From: Tricholoma matsutake
Lineage: Eukaryota; Basidiomycota; Agaricomycetes; Agaricales; Tricholomataceae
Length of the DNA: 64,000 bases
NCBI GenBank assembly: GCA_026075535.2
Contig: AP026550.1
Coordinates: forward strand, 4,216,001-4,280,000
Reading direction: 5' to 3'
The notes below the pieces were generated by a model. The model worked only from the letters and a program-made list of their open reading frames with translations. It made no database searches and had not been told where the DNA came from. The translations under genes and the position numbers were made by a program. Positions 11,780 to 21,390 of the stretch are shown here, in pieces. Within the stretch, counting starts at the first letter, position 1. Each line of letters begins with the position of its first letter.

Positions 11780-11956
11780 AGTATTTGTCGCGATCTTTCT
11801 CCATGTTTTATAAACTATACTACTTTAGTCTAATGGGTTAGAATTTTTAGCCCTGATTGCTAAGAATGTTACGATTAGATAATAAAGCAGCTTAATTCCA
11901 GGCCCAATCTAAGATCTCATCCCCCTTGCCCAACTCTACTAGAACTCATACTCAAC

Positions 11957-12630
11957 ATGACTGACAGAATCCGAGAGGTCAGTGTTTTAGGCATAGAATG
12001 ATATCTGGATTGATTCAAAGTGCCTTCTTTCATTTCTTCCAGAAAATGAACCAGCTTCGCACCGAGGCAGACAATGCCGTCGTTCGAGCAGAAGAAGCAG
12101 AGGCCAAGAACAAGAAATACGAACAACTCCTTCTGGAGAAAGATCAAGAGATAACCTCCCTTCAACATCGCCTCCATCTCCTCGACGAAGAGCTCGAGAA
12201 AGCAGAAGCATCCCTGAAAGAATCGAAATTAGCTCGTGATGAGGGTGAGAAGGCCAAGGGAGAAAACGAAACGTCTGCGAGGAAAATACAGCTTCTAGAA
12301 GGAGAACTAGACAAAGCAGAAAAGATGCTGAAGGACACGGTCGAGAAGTGCGCATGGCTGCTACTGTTAGAACGGTCATTGATCTCTTTCTCCCATAATC
12401 TAGGCTCCGACAAGTCGATGTCAAAGCAGAACACTTTGAGCGACAAGTGCAGCGAGTTGAGCAGGAGCGCGATATGTGGGAGAAGAAGTATGAGGTCCGT
12501 TTATCCCGGTCGCCATTGTTGTTGTCCCTACTCACGTCATGTCTATTGCGACTTGCAGGACGAGCGGGAAAAGCTTCGCAAGGCGCAGACAGACCTGGAG
12601 GAGCTGGAAGCAAGCATGCAAGACCTGTAA
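11957..12630 (+). CDS. TPM1/cdc8: Tropomyosin
   Basis: An actin-filament binding coiled-coil dimer that stabilises cables and the cytokinetic ring. Exons 11957-11977, 12043-12347, 12404-12494 and 12559-12630 give 162 residues; S. pombe Cdc8 has 161. The N-terminus is MTDRIREKMNQLRTEAD, and AEEAEAKNKKYEQLLLEKDQ with EITSLQHRL is the classic fungal tropomyosin block. Heptads run unbroken to the end (EELEASMQDL). The first exon has only seven codons. It follows its short paralogue head to tail. The 177 bases between the two stop/start codons must hold this gene's promoter. Confidence 0.95.
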
Positions 12631-12976
12631 TTGGACTTTCCAGGTCTATACAGTATGCTACTCTACGTCCCTCACGACCCCCTTACTCCAATGCCGTTAG
12701 GCTCCTGTTTGGTTTGGATCCTTCTCCGATCGCGTTGTATAACACACCATCTGTATGCAGCGACGCAAGCGGTATATAGCACAATAACAATTTTGATGAA
12801 TTTCATTTTAGCGCAGCATTTGATGATCTGATGACCCCAAGCTGAAATACGGTAAGTACAAAACATGATGAACCCGTAAGAAAGCCTCGAGATGATATCA
12901 TGATGCGCGACGAATCAATTCGAAAACATAGTCAATTATGACATTTACTATACATCTTGGTATTAGGGTTCTCCTG
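12631..12976. other. Intergenic, two converging 3' ends
   Basis: AT-rich 346-base gap holding the 3' untranslated regions of tropomyosin (+) and MsrB (-). I see no gene or structured RNA in it. Confidence 0.5.
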
Positions 12977-13750
12977 TCACCCTTCCTTGAACTTCAATGA
13001 AACCGAGTTCACGCAATGGCGTTCGTCAGCTAAAGTCGACTGATGAATATCCACGATTATAGAATAGCAAAAGTTGTATACATACTAGGAGTGTTAAAGC
13101 CTTCTCCTTTGAAGATATGACCCAGATGTCCACCACAAGCTGTACATGTGATCTCGGTCCGAGCCATACCGAGCGTGCGGTCTTCGTGTCTGCTCACAGC
13201 TCCCGGAAGCGCTATGTGTTGTATCGAAATTAGAATGAGCGCGAATGTATGAAGGCAATAGATACCGTCAAAGAATGCGGGCCATCCACATCCACTCTGG
13301 AAGAGCTCGTTAGCAAATGTCATATGGGTCACAATAGAGAAAGCTGACGTCAAACTTGGTTGTGCTCTTATAGAGAGATGTCCCGCAACCCACGCACGAA
13401 TAGACACCTTCCTCGTGGTGTTTGTTGTACTCCCCAGTTCCAGGCTGTTCTGTTCCTTTCTTGCGTAAAATTCTGAACTGCAGAAACGGATTAAGCCAAG
13501 ACAGTATCACGAGCAAGTGGATTGCGAGAGTGACCTGTTCCGGTGAAAGAATGGCTCTCCATTCTGAATCTGATTTATTCACAGAAGTCATATGTCTAGA
13601 ATGGTCAAGAGTGGGCTGCTGGTGGGTACGCTTTGTGGTAGTCGTGAAATGTTTTGACAAGAACGCGGTCTTCCTCAGAGCAGGGCTGAGTGAGGTACTG
13701 CCAGTGAACATCTTAACTCGCGTGGGAAAGATCAAGATAGACAGTCCCAT
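12977..13750 (-). CDS. msrB: Peptide methionine-(R)-S-oxide reductase (MsrB)
   Basis: Reduces the R form of methionine sulfoxide in proteins, using thioredoxin. Five exons (13750-13535, 13477-13349, 13296-13266, 13211-13086, 13029-12977) give 184 residues. The zinc site is formed by CVGC (with GTSLYKS) and CTAC (GGHLGH); SGCGWPAFF is the substrate loop, and the catalytic Cys is in RHCVNSVSLKF in the last exon. The first about 45 residues are basic and rich in Ser/Thr (FLSKHFTTTTKRTH), which suggests a mitochondrial presequence. A second in-frame Met at 13711 could be an alternative start giving a shorter or cytosolic form. Exon 3 is only 31 bases. Confidence 0.93.
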
Positions 13751-13933
13751 TGGGTACTAATAGCTAACAAGAAAGCAGTTGATAGCAACCTCAGCTTCCT
13801 CTATATCCAGATGCTGTTATACGTATCAAGAAGGCGCTGTTCGGTCAGTAGCAGAGTGTCTGAAACTCGAATTGTCCTGCATCGAATCTGGTAGATGATA
13901 TGTAAATCATGATCCCCTTCATTACTTTTCATA

Positions 13934-14903
13934 CTAACCGTTATTGGATTTATACTCCATGATGGTCGAGGCGGGTAGATTGAGCACCTTCCGGAACGTA
14001 TCCCTGTCGAATAAAGAAATTCGTTGATGAGTCGTTACTTTTGTTTTTAACGCGACGCACCTGATCTTCTCTCGAACTTTTGCATCTGCGTCAACCCTAT
14101 TCCACAAAGTTACAATATCCTCGTTCTGTCTGACACTAATCGTACACCCACAAATCTCTGGCCAGTCCGATCCGCTACTGTCTCTCTTGTCTTCCCAGCT
14201 GATCTTTCCTTTAGGCTCTCCATGACATCCATCAAATTGATCTCCGATGATGGCCAGGATCAAATCCTCCCAGAGACGGTCCGCAACACCTTTCCTCAGG
14301 CGGACAATCCATTTACCGCCGGAAATGTTTACAGGATCTTCCCATACAGGACGGCGGATGCCTGAGTGGAACAGAAGGTAGTCTGTGGTGGGTTGGAGTG
14401 CAGAAGGAGGCGATAAATGCGTCCACAACGACCAAAATGATTCGACCTGCGCAACGTTGTGAGTACAGCGTTGCAATACACAAATGAACAACTCACGGAG
14501 CTGAAAGCAGATATCTTCTTGATACCTTCTTCATAGCTCACAATTTTATTTCCAGGGGCACGTTGTTGGCGGAACCAGAATACCCATCTGTGCATAATTC
14601 TAGGGCCAAAGATGGATTAACACGAAACGAAGTACGAACATACGTGTTTCTGAGTGGGTGGACAGCTACGCCGCTTGGAGTCGTCGTACTTGGTGAAATT
14701 TCCTTTGAGCGTTCAGAAGAGATAACAGTAGATACCGTGGTGGAAAAGTGTTTGGAAGATGGAATACGCGAACGTGGGGAGGCAGACGTCGGTGTGGATG
14801 TCGAGGGTGAGCTTGTCTGCGACAGACTTGCGCTAGATTGAGTTGTGGTTATGCTATTCGCAAGGAAACGAGACTGTGAATGGTTAGAAAAGTAGTTGGC
14901 CAT
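13934..14903 (-). CDS. eIF4E2: Class II eIF4E, 4EHP/eIF4E2-type cap-binding protein
   Basis: Binds mRNA 5' caps weakly and in animals represses translation. Exons 14903-14644, 14587-14497, 14446-14061 and 14003-13934 give 268 residues. After a Ser/Thr-rich leader of about 80 residues come HPLRNTWVFWFRQQRAPG, VSYEEGIK, VESFWSLW, RPVWEDP, GGKWIVRLRKG, LILAIIGDQF, EICGCTISVR and a closing NLPASTIMEYK. This is closer to 4EHP than to eIF4E-1. The first cap-stacking position is Tyr (about 105, in SYEE) where class I has Trp, and the second Trp (VWEDP) is kept. An extra loop of about 20 residues sits between GDQFDG and EICG; it stays open without a convincing intron. The gene diverges from Kei1 with 120 bases between starts. 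Confidence 0.9.
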
Positions 14904-15023
14904 TAAGAAAAGATTTCAAGATAAATACTTATAACCGACTCTCAGGCTGGCAAGAAAAAAAAATGTTCAAAGGTATGGCTTACATAAGCAGGCTACTTAC
15001 CACAGTTCCTCCGCCCTTTCGCC

Positions 15024-16101
15024 ATGAAACTCATGCTCCGTCCTGAATGGCGTCTCTGGCCCCTCAACTCGTTCATTGGCCTCTTGGATCTTAAAACTGG
15101 AGTTACTGTTGCTCTTCTATTTGCAGTCAGTATCACACCCAGTTTACACATTTTATATCTTACCTACCCCACAAACCAGCTCTTGAACAAAGTCGCAGGT
15201 GTCTATGGTCTCATTGCTGTACTCACCGGTGCTGGAGGTTCATTTGCACAACTGAGCATGTACATATACTCTGTCATTGCTCTAGTTGGCCTTGGATGGG
15301 GTTTGCGTGCTGTCAAAGAGGTGTGATGTTCGGATAAATTCTCTCTCGCATTTCTTGAACCCCTACTAGGAGGATCCAAAGCAGACATTGTACTTTGCCC
15401 ACCTCTTCTTTGCAGATCACATACTTTCCACATCATGGACGGTATTTTTCGCCGTTATCTGGTGGGTATATATGCCCCATGATGGTCGTCGTACAGCCAA
15501 TTCCGCCGCGCAGAAAGAAATGATGGAAGCCGGTAATTCCACCCTTACAGACGAGCAGCGTGCTGCTGCTGCGATGGCCATCTGGAATCACGAGAAAGGC
15601 ACTGCCGCCGCTGTTATCATAATTTCGTGGATGTCCAAGGTATGTAATCTTTGTTTCAGTCACCGCTTAATGTTGATTCCCTAGTAGATATACTTTGCCT
15701 TGCTTCTGTACTCTTATGCCACCCATCTGCGCAAAGGTTCCTACCGCTCCCTTCCCCTTTCCCGCCAAAGTGCCATGAACACGTCAAGTTATCCTTACGA
15801 CACTGCATTGGACGATGAAGACGAAGAAGAATTTCATGACTTCTATCGCGTTCCGTCGCGTTCACATAATACTGCCAATGGTTCTATATCTAGCGTTGCA
15901 GACTTTGTTAATGCACCAGGGAGGGCGAAGAAATCGAAATCCAAGCCCATTTCAAGGAATGGCAGCAGAACTGGATCTCGGAGTGGAGATGCGAGGGTTA
16001 GAAACGAGGAGGAGGTTCTGTTTGATGTCTCTAGCTCTCCTCGAGCACAGGCTCAAGAACAGTTGATGGTTAGTACTGATAGCGAGCGGACAGGTCATTG
16101 A
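15024..16101 (+). CDS. KEI1: Kei1, regulatory subunit of inositol phosphorylceramide synthase
   Basis: A Golgi membrane protein that pairs with Aur1 to make inositol phosphorylceramide. Exons 15024-15125, 15180-15320, 15370-15639 and 15688-16101 give 308 residues. The signature is LDLKTGVTVALLF, then NKVAGVYGLIAVLTGAGG and QLSMYIYSVIALVGLGW. Four hydrophobic segments are visible (about 20-40, 45-70, 95-120 and 160-185). The C-terminal third is hydrophilic and acidic (DDEDEEEFHDFY) with basic Ser-rich stretches, fitting a cytosolic tail. Introns 1-3 are 54, 49 and 48 bases. Confidence 0.88.
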
Positions 16102-16327
16102 ATAAACATCTACAAAACTGTTTCCATACCATTGTTGTGCCTTATGACCTTATTAGTCCTCAAGATTTCCGTAGATCATGTAAAGGGGTTGTATCTGTTA
16201 ATCGGTAGCTTCCTATAGTTTTTAATCGCAGCAATGACATTGCGCGCTATATGGGTCTTTGCACGCAAGGCCACCGTGCTAGAGGGATGTCAAATTCGCT
16301 GATATTGCAAACAGAGTGTTCACTGGA

Positions 16328-17307
16328 TCACAGATTGCTTGGGGTATTATATGTGACTGGTACTGAATTCAAAATCTGGATGGTATTCTCCGTTGTCTCC
16401 GTTAGTGTTTCCGTCAGCATAATCCCACGTCCTTCACGTCGGCGCTTTTCTGCACGGGGATTGAGAATCACGGCAGCAACGAGAACAACGCTATCCATCA
16501 CCTGGTGGACAGTATGCATGAGACTGACAAGCGGAAAAAATAAACCAAGACTTACGATGACCAGGGTGTATAAGATCGCAGCAACAATATCAAAGTGGTT
16601 CCGAAACACGAGAGAGAGGTCGGAAAACAAGCCTCCGAGAATATCGATAGTAAGGAAAATAAGGGAAATACCAACCACTTCTTTGCGCTTAATTATCTCC
16701 ATATATTGTGGGAGCAAGCCAATCGCGATAAGAATGGAGGCAAACACGCCGAAGAATGTAATGGCGCGTTTGTTCATCGACGGCCGGATGGCAAACACCA
16801 TAGCGACCTCCAACGCGCCCATAACGAGTATAAGGGAGCCTGCCATGAGAGTTGCAGCTTTCCGCGATCGCTTCTGGTCGTAGTACAGGCACTTACGACG
16901 ACGTAAATGATTAACACAAGGCTTGTGAATAATTAAAACATGCAAGCGCGTACCTGACCCCAGCATACAAACGCCAAAAATCCGAACAATTGGGGTTGTA
17001 TGATAAGAGGTATGTTGAGGTTTTGAAGGATAGCGTACACTCCCAGGAATAAAGAAGCAAAGCCCCATATTAATCTATGGTACATCAGGGACGTGCAAAA
17101 ATATATAGCCTCGCTTTACGTACACAAGCCAAGGAGATAATCCTGACGTTGAATGCTCACGCCAGCTTTTCCATACTTGCGGGGCAAGCTGTCCAGTCCA
17201 CAATACTGTCCCTTGATCGACATTGATATTAGGGCAGTGACATATTTATACATAGCAGACATACCAATTGTGCCCAATACATTTTCAGCGACTGAGTTAA
17301 CCGGCAT
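16328..17307 (-). CDS. PQ-loop repeat membrane protein
   Basis: A seven-helix protein of the PQ-loop/cystinosin-SWEET fold, members of which move amino acids or other small solutes across vacuole or other membranes. Exons 17307-17265, 17211-17124, 17074-16954, 16891-16556 and 16501-16328 give 253 residues. The first PQ loop is TGQLAPQVWKSW (about 25-26) and the second is GLLPQYMEIIKRKEVVGISL (about 145-146). The last intron (16502-16555) is 54 bases and has no stop, so an unspliced message would add 18 residues inside helix 7. I removed it because the splice gives a clean helix (LYTLVIVMDSVVLVAAV). Substrate unknown. This is the last host gene before the repeat island. Confidence 0.85.
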
Positions 17308-17520
17308 GGGGAATCTACGGTACTCATCAGTTCAGTTGCTGCCTTACGAATCCTTTGAGATACCAACTTGTGAGCTCATGTCTTATTCCCGATTTCGTCG
17401 GCACTTTCGGCTTGAAGCTAAGCGCTAAGCTATTAGCCTACGCTAGAAATAGCTCTGGCTACGTAATCACAGCAGTACCCCTATGGGCCTTAGATACCAA
17501 AAGTCCGAGTTTTGGTCGTT

Positions 17521-17692
17521 TTTGTCTGGACAGATTTTTGTCTGTTTTGTCTGGAATGCATCTACCCTACGCAATTTTTTTTCTACTTGTCTGGAAATGG
17601 GATCTACCCTTCCCGAGCCCAAGATTTGTCTGGAATCAGTATCTAGCCTCTCTGAGCTGTAAATTTGTCTGGAAATTGGTATCTAGCCTCCC
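17521..17692. repeat. Degenerate ~39 bp tandem repeat
   Basis: The core ttgtctggaa starts at 17547, 17587, 17626 and 17665, that is every 39-40 bases. Most units continue into a variant of ggtatctagcc or gatctaccc. A further unit (atttgtctggaacggtatctagg) lies about 1 kb away near 18638-18660, together with a related ggaaatgtacctagcc at about 18600. The two clusters may be the ends of one non-autonomous element. Confidence 0.6.
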
Positions 17693-18431
17693 AGAGCATT
17701 CCTAAATGCTTTATCGCTCTGCAGAATCACCTCAAACGCATGAGAATGCGTTCTATGTGTTCTAATATTACTTTCTGAGTACGATACGGTATTATTCATG
17801 CATTTTGCTTCCCACGACCACATTTTCGGGACAAGCGCATAGCCTCCTTGAATTGCCTGCAAGTAATGTCTTGAAGTGTTCGGCATCCTCTTGAGCAAGT
17901 TCTATTCCAACTGCAGTGGTGTTTGGTGTTGACGATAGCAGGCAAAGAAACGAGATTGAGCTTAACAAAGCAAATTGCTTTGTTCGGAGAATTGACGTTG
18001 CGGAATGGAGCAGAACTGATGAGCATGTGTGTACTCAAAGATCTGAACAGCAATATTTGAGACCGCAGAGATGTTTGACAAGTCAGAAATTGATTCGTGT
18101 TTGCCCTGCTTGCCCCCTGTTTTTGAGTACAGGGCAATTACTAAAAAAGCTCAGTAAGTTCAATCAATCTGACAGCCGAGCTCATAGAAATCTCATACCG
18201 TGAGCGATGTGCAAGCCTTGGTGCAACCTTGGTGAGTAAACACCATAGTCTCCGAGTTTCACAGGTCTGATGACAGTTACCCATGCATTGACTACATCGT
18301 TGAGAGGGACGGTTGCCTTTGTGAAGATTTTTGAGCTGCGAAGGGTATTCGAAGCCAATGTTATGTCAGCAGACGCTGGAATTTTTTTAGTAGCCAAGCA
18401 AAATGATATACTGGCCAAAAAAGTACACAAA

Positions 18432-18500
18432 GCAAGGCTTGAACCTAGAGACCATCTTACACACAAGTTGTACATGTTAACCACTACACTACATGGATCA
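18432..18500 (-). mobile_element. tRNA-derived SINE-like head (Pol III promoter)
   Basis: Read on the minus strand, this stretch has an A box-like TAGTGTAGTGGTT at the tRNA-like position and, about 35 bases on, a B box-like AGGTTCAAGCC. Together they span about the length of a tRNA. It does not fold into an intact tRNA (the acceptor arms do not pair), so a SINE head or tRNA relic is more likely than a working tRNA gene. The extent of any SINE body towards lower coordinates cannot be set. Confidence 0.45.
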
Positions 18501-19351
18501 CTTTTTTTATCGAGGCTTTGTCTCGACAAGGATCTAGCATCCAGGTCAGCTAGTCTGGGTGTCTGGACAATGTATCAGGCTGTTTTGGCATTTACCCCCT
18601 GGAAATGTACCTAGCCTTTAAAGCCAAATTTGCTCAGATTTGTCTGGAACGGTATCTAGGTATAATCCGGGGTCTTGGTACTCGGCGCCAGAAAAAAAAC
18701 GGTATCCTCCTTTTGGATGTAGAAATGGCTGGATCGAAAAATTTAACTCCGTGTTACTGGTTGGCTGATTACCTAAAAAGGAAATTTGGGGCCCTCAACG
18801 AGGTTGAAATTTTTGAAAGTTGCTCAGAATGGCCAGTTGTGCTGAAGAAAAATATCAGAAAAAATAAAAATTTATTTGAATATTTTTCATCAAAATGGCT
18901 GTAACTCACCAACCACTGACCAGATCAACATGGGGGTTGTATTTTTCAAATTCCTGACCATTTTACATCTATTAGAGGATACCCTCTTTTTTTCTGGTGC
19001 TGAGCACCCCTTGAATCACAGCCAAAAATTATATTTATTTTCAGTGAAATCAAGTCTTTGTAGTTTTGGACAACCCAAAATATCTGGTTTCTTACTTTAT
19101 ATCAGCTGTATGGGAAATTTCCGATTCCAAACTAACATGTTTGTATCTGCTGTGTTTTGCCATCAGACTTTGAATTCTGGGGTGGAGTTCCACATGTTGA
19201 GAGCCTCAGCATTAGTGCATCAATCTGGCCACTGCTGCACCCATGCTTTCCCCTCATGGATGGACACACTCTTATACAGCATTTTCGCCACATTATCTCA
19301 CTTGCTTCCCTTGTTTACACCTTCACTGTCCTCCACACCATTCAATATTCA

Positions 19352-20195
19352 ATGTGGAACCATGGCGACAACAACAATGATGCTACTGCTCAGACTGTGG
19401 AATCAACCAACTTTTCAGCCTCATCTTCTACCCACAACACTCCAGCCACTGCCAGCACCTCAGAAAACATTGAGAAGACAAGTGGCTGATGGACTGAAAA
19501 TGAAATCAAGCTCCTCGACTATGTTGAAGCAAATTGCATTTTGATGACTGCATGAGGCCTCAACCTGAAGAAATCAGAACTCAACAAGGCTCATGCTATG
19601 GTAAAGTCAAAGGATGTGAATCAATGTCATTACAAATGGGGTTATGTGGGTTTTCATCACTGTTCCTCCATTAAGCTATGTGCTACATACAAGGCGATTT
19701 TGCAGTGGATAAGAAGTCTGGTAGTGGCTGGCATGATGATTATGGGGCCAAGTTCCAACACATGAACCACAGTGAAAAACAGGTATTCAAGGATTTTATA
19801 AAGATGCCTGAGGTAAGAATGCAATCAGTCTGGTTTGGATGATCTTCTCACTGACGATATAAACAGCAACTCCACTCAAATCTTTCATGACAAAGCCATG
19901 GCCACATTATCATAGAATGCAAGGCTTTATGCCTGGTACCCAGCCTCATGGAATGCACACTTTTGATCCCAGCAGTTTGTCCTCCCATTCAGTGACACAA
20001 ATGATTGATGTCATCAATGGGGAGGAGAATGGAGCAGAGGATCAAGTTGGTCCTCTTGATTTGCCTACGGCTAACATGCCAACAGCCCAAGCTGCCACCT
20101 CATCTCCTCTTGTTAATCCTGATCTTGGCACCTCATCATCTGGTGGAACCTCTTCCATTGTATCATCCTTTTCTCCACACTTCCTCTTCCTCTGA
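19352..20195 (+). pseudogene. Broken Myb/SANT-like gene of repeat origin
   Basis: From ATG 19352 a Ser/Thr-rich leader runs into a helix-rich domain with WTENEIKLLDYVEAN, LKKSELNKA, QCHYKWG, TYKAILQW, KKSGSGWHDDYGA and VFKDFIKMP, and then PHYHRM. This resembles the Myb/SANT-like DNA-binding proteins that occur in many copies in agaricomycete genomes, often with DNA transposons. Two in-frame TGA codons fall just before WTENE and inside the first helix region, both at places where Arg (CGA) fits. Introns are plausible at about 19643-19672 and 19813-19863, and a frame change comes near the 3' end. I read it as a decayed copy. Confidence 0.5.
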
Positions 20196-20575
20196 TGGCA
20201 CAAGGCCTCCACCATCTTCCTCTCTTCACCCATCAGTCCTAGAGTTTTAAAGTCCAGTTTGGTCCACTCTTTTTGCTTTTTTAGGCCAAACTGTGGACCA
20301 CCCAGTGGAGATGGCGGATCCATCTCCTATAGCAGAGTGGTGGATCTGATAGTGATAGCCTGAGCCTGTATGTACATGTGACTGTCTACTGACTACATGG
20401 TCATGTGACCTGGAGTAGGTGTGCCCACACACACTACTCAATTTGCCCACCTCCAAAAAAGGTGATGTCCTCGTCACCACAGAAAAAAAAATGCAAAACA
20501 ATAAGTAGGAATAATATAGACAAAAGAATTCTATGGTTGATATCAAAAATAAAGTAAAGAAAAACTCAACAAGGA

Positions 20576-21390
20576 GGTATCCATCCCAATGCCTGAAGGG
20601 CCCTACTCAAGTCAATGAGGCAAGGGTCCTGGTCCCAGTCAAGTTTCAGAACAGAAGCAGCAGGTGCAGGTGCTACTCCAACAGGGGCAACAATAATAGG
20701 CTTGCCTGGTCCAATACCGGAGGGGTGACATTGGGTGATAAAGGGTTGAGATAGAGTCTGAGATGGCAGAGCTGAATGAAAAAAAAATTGAGATGAAAGA
20801 AATTGTGGGTAGGCTCGTCGCCGTCTTGTTCGTCATCATAGGGTCCCAAATGGCTGTGGATGGCCTGTCTTCAGAGCAGAGATATCTTGTGGCAGGGTGC
20901 TGGGGGCAACAGGTAATGATGCAGCATCATCAGCCCAGTCAAAATGTGTGGGAGGTGGTGAAGTGGCTTGTTTAGGGTCAAGCAGGGGTGAGATGGGTAG
21001 CGTAGAGCGTTTCATGGGCTGGGTAGGGGAACAGAGGGATCTAGGGGTTGGTGCAGTCATCGCCAGTTTGTTTTTTCATAGCTGTTGGTATTTGTCATTG
21101 AGGGCTGTTGTAGGCAATGAAATGGCACATTTTTGTACATACTGGGGTTGGCTGGGGTGTGTAGGTGGCAAATGAGGGGATCCCTTGGCTGTAGACATCG
21201 TTGTTGGTGATGAGACGGTGGTGGGAAACACAGGCAGCATTGCAGATGATGTGGGGGCAGCAGTGGGTTCAGGTTGTGGAACGAGGGGTTGTGGATCAAG
21301 CTGGGGTGAGCTGGATGGTGCAGGGAGGCTCCTGGGCCTTTGTTTGGAGTTCTGGGGTGAGTAAGTTTGTTTTGTGAGTAAATGAGGCAT
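20576..21390 (-). pseudogene. Degenerate Pro/Ser-rich ORF of repeat origin
   Basis: On the minus strand a Pro/Ser/Thr-rich frame starts near 21390 and is cut by TGA near 21073 and again by a TGA pair near 20836. Coding-like text seems to continue in an uncertain frame to about 20576, ending near RALQALGWIPP. The composition resembles the N-terminal regions of the gag-like ORFs in this window, but I cannot place it in a family. Its 5' end abuts, head to head, the truncated reverse transcriptase of gypsy element #1. Confidence 0.3.

Larger units (their letters stand above)
17308..19351. other. Gene-poor flank of the repeat island
   Basis: About 2 kb with no supportable gene. The first 100-150 bases probably hold the promoter of the PQ-loop gene. 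The rest contains the small tandem repeat, the SINE-like head listed separately, and AT-rich sequence (about 18670-19150). The open frames here have no family resemblance. Confidence 0.5.

Noticed and set aside
11987..12613. 208-codon minus-strand frame over tropomyosin
   Set aside because: Antisense shadow of the biased tropomyosin codons.
16251..16883. 210-codon plus-strand frame over the PQ-loop gene
   Set aside because: It is the antisense of clear PQ-loop coding exons and has no family features.
18432..18500. Functional tRNA gene
   Set aside because: A- and B-box-like motifs are present, but the acceptor and anticodon arms do not pair.
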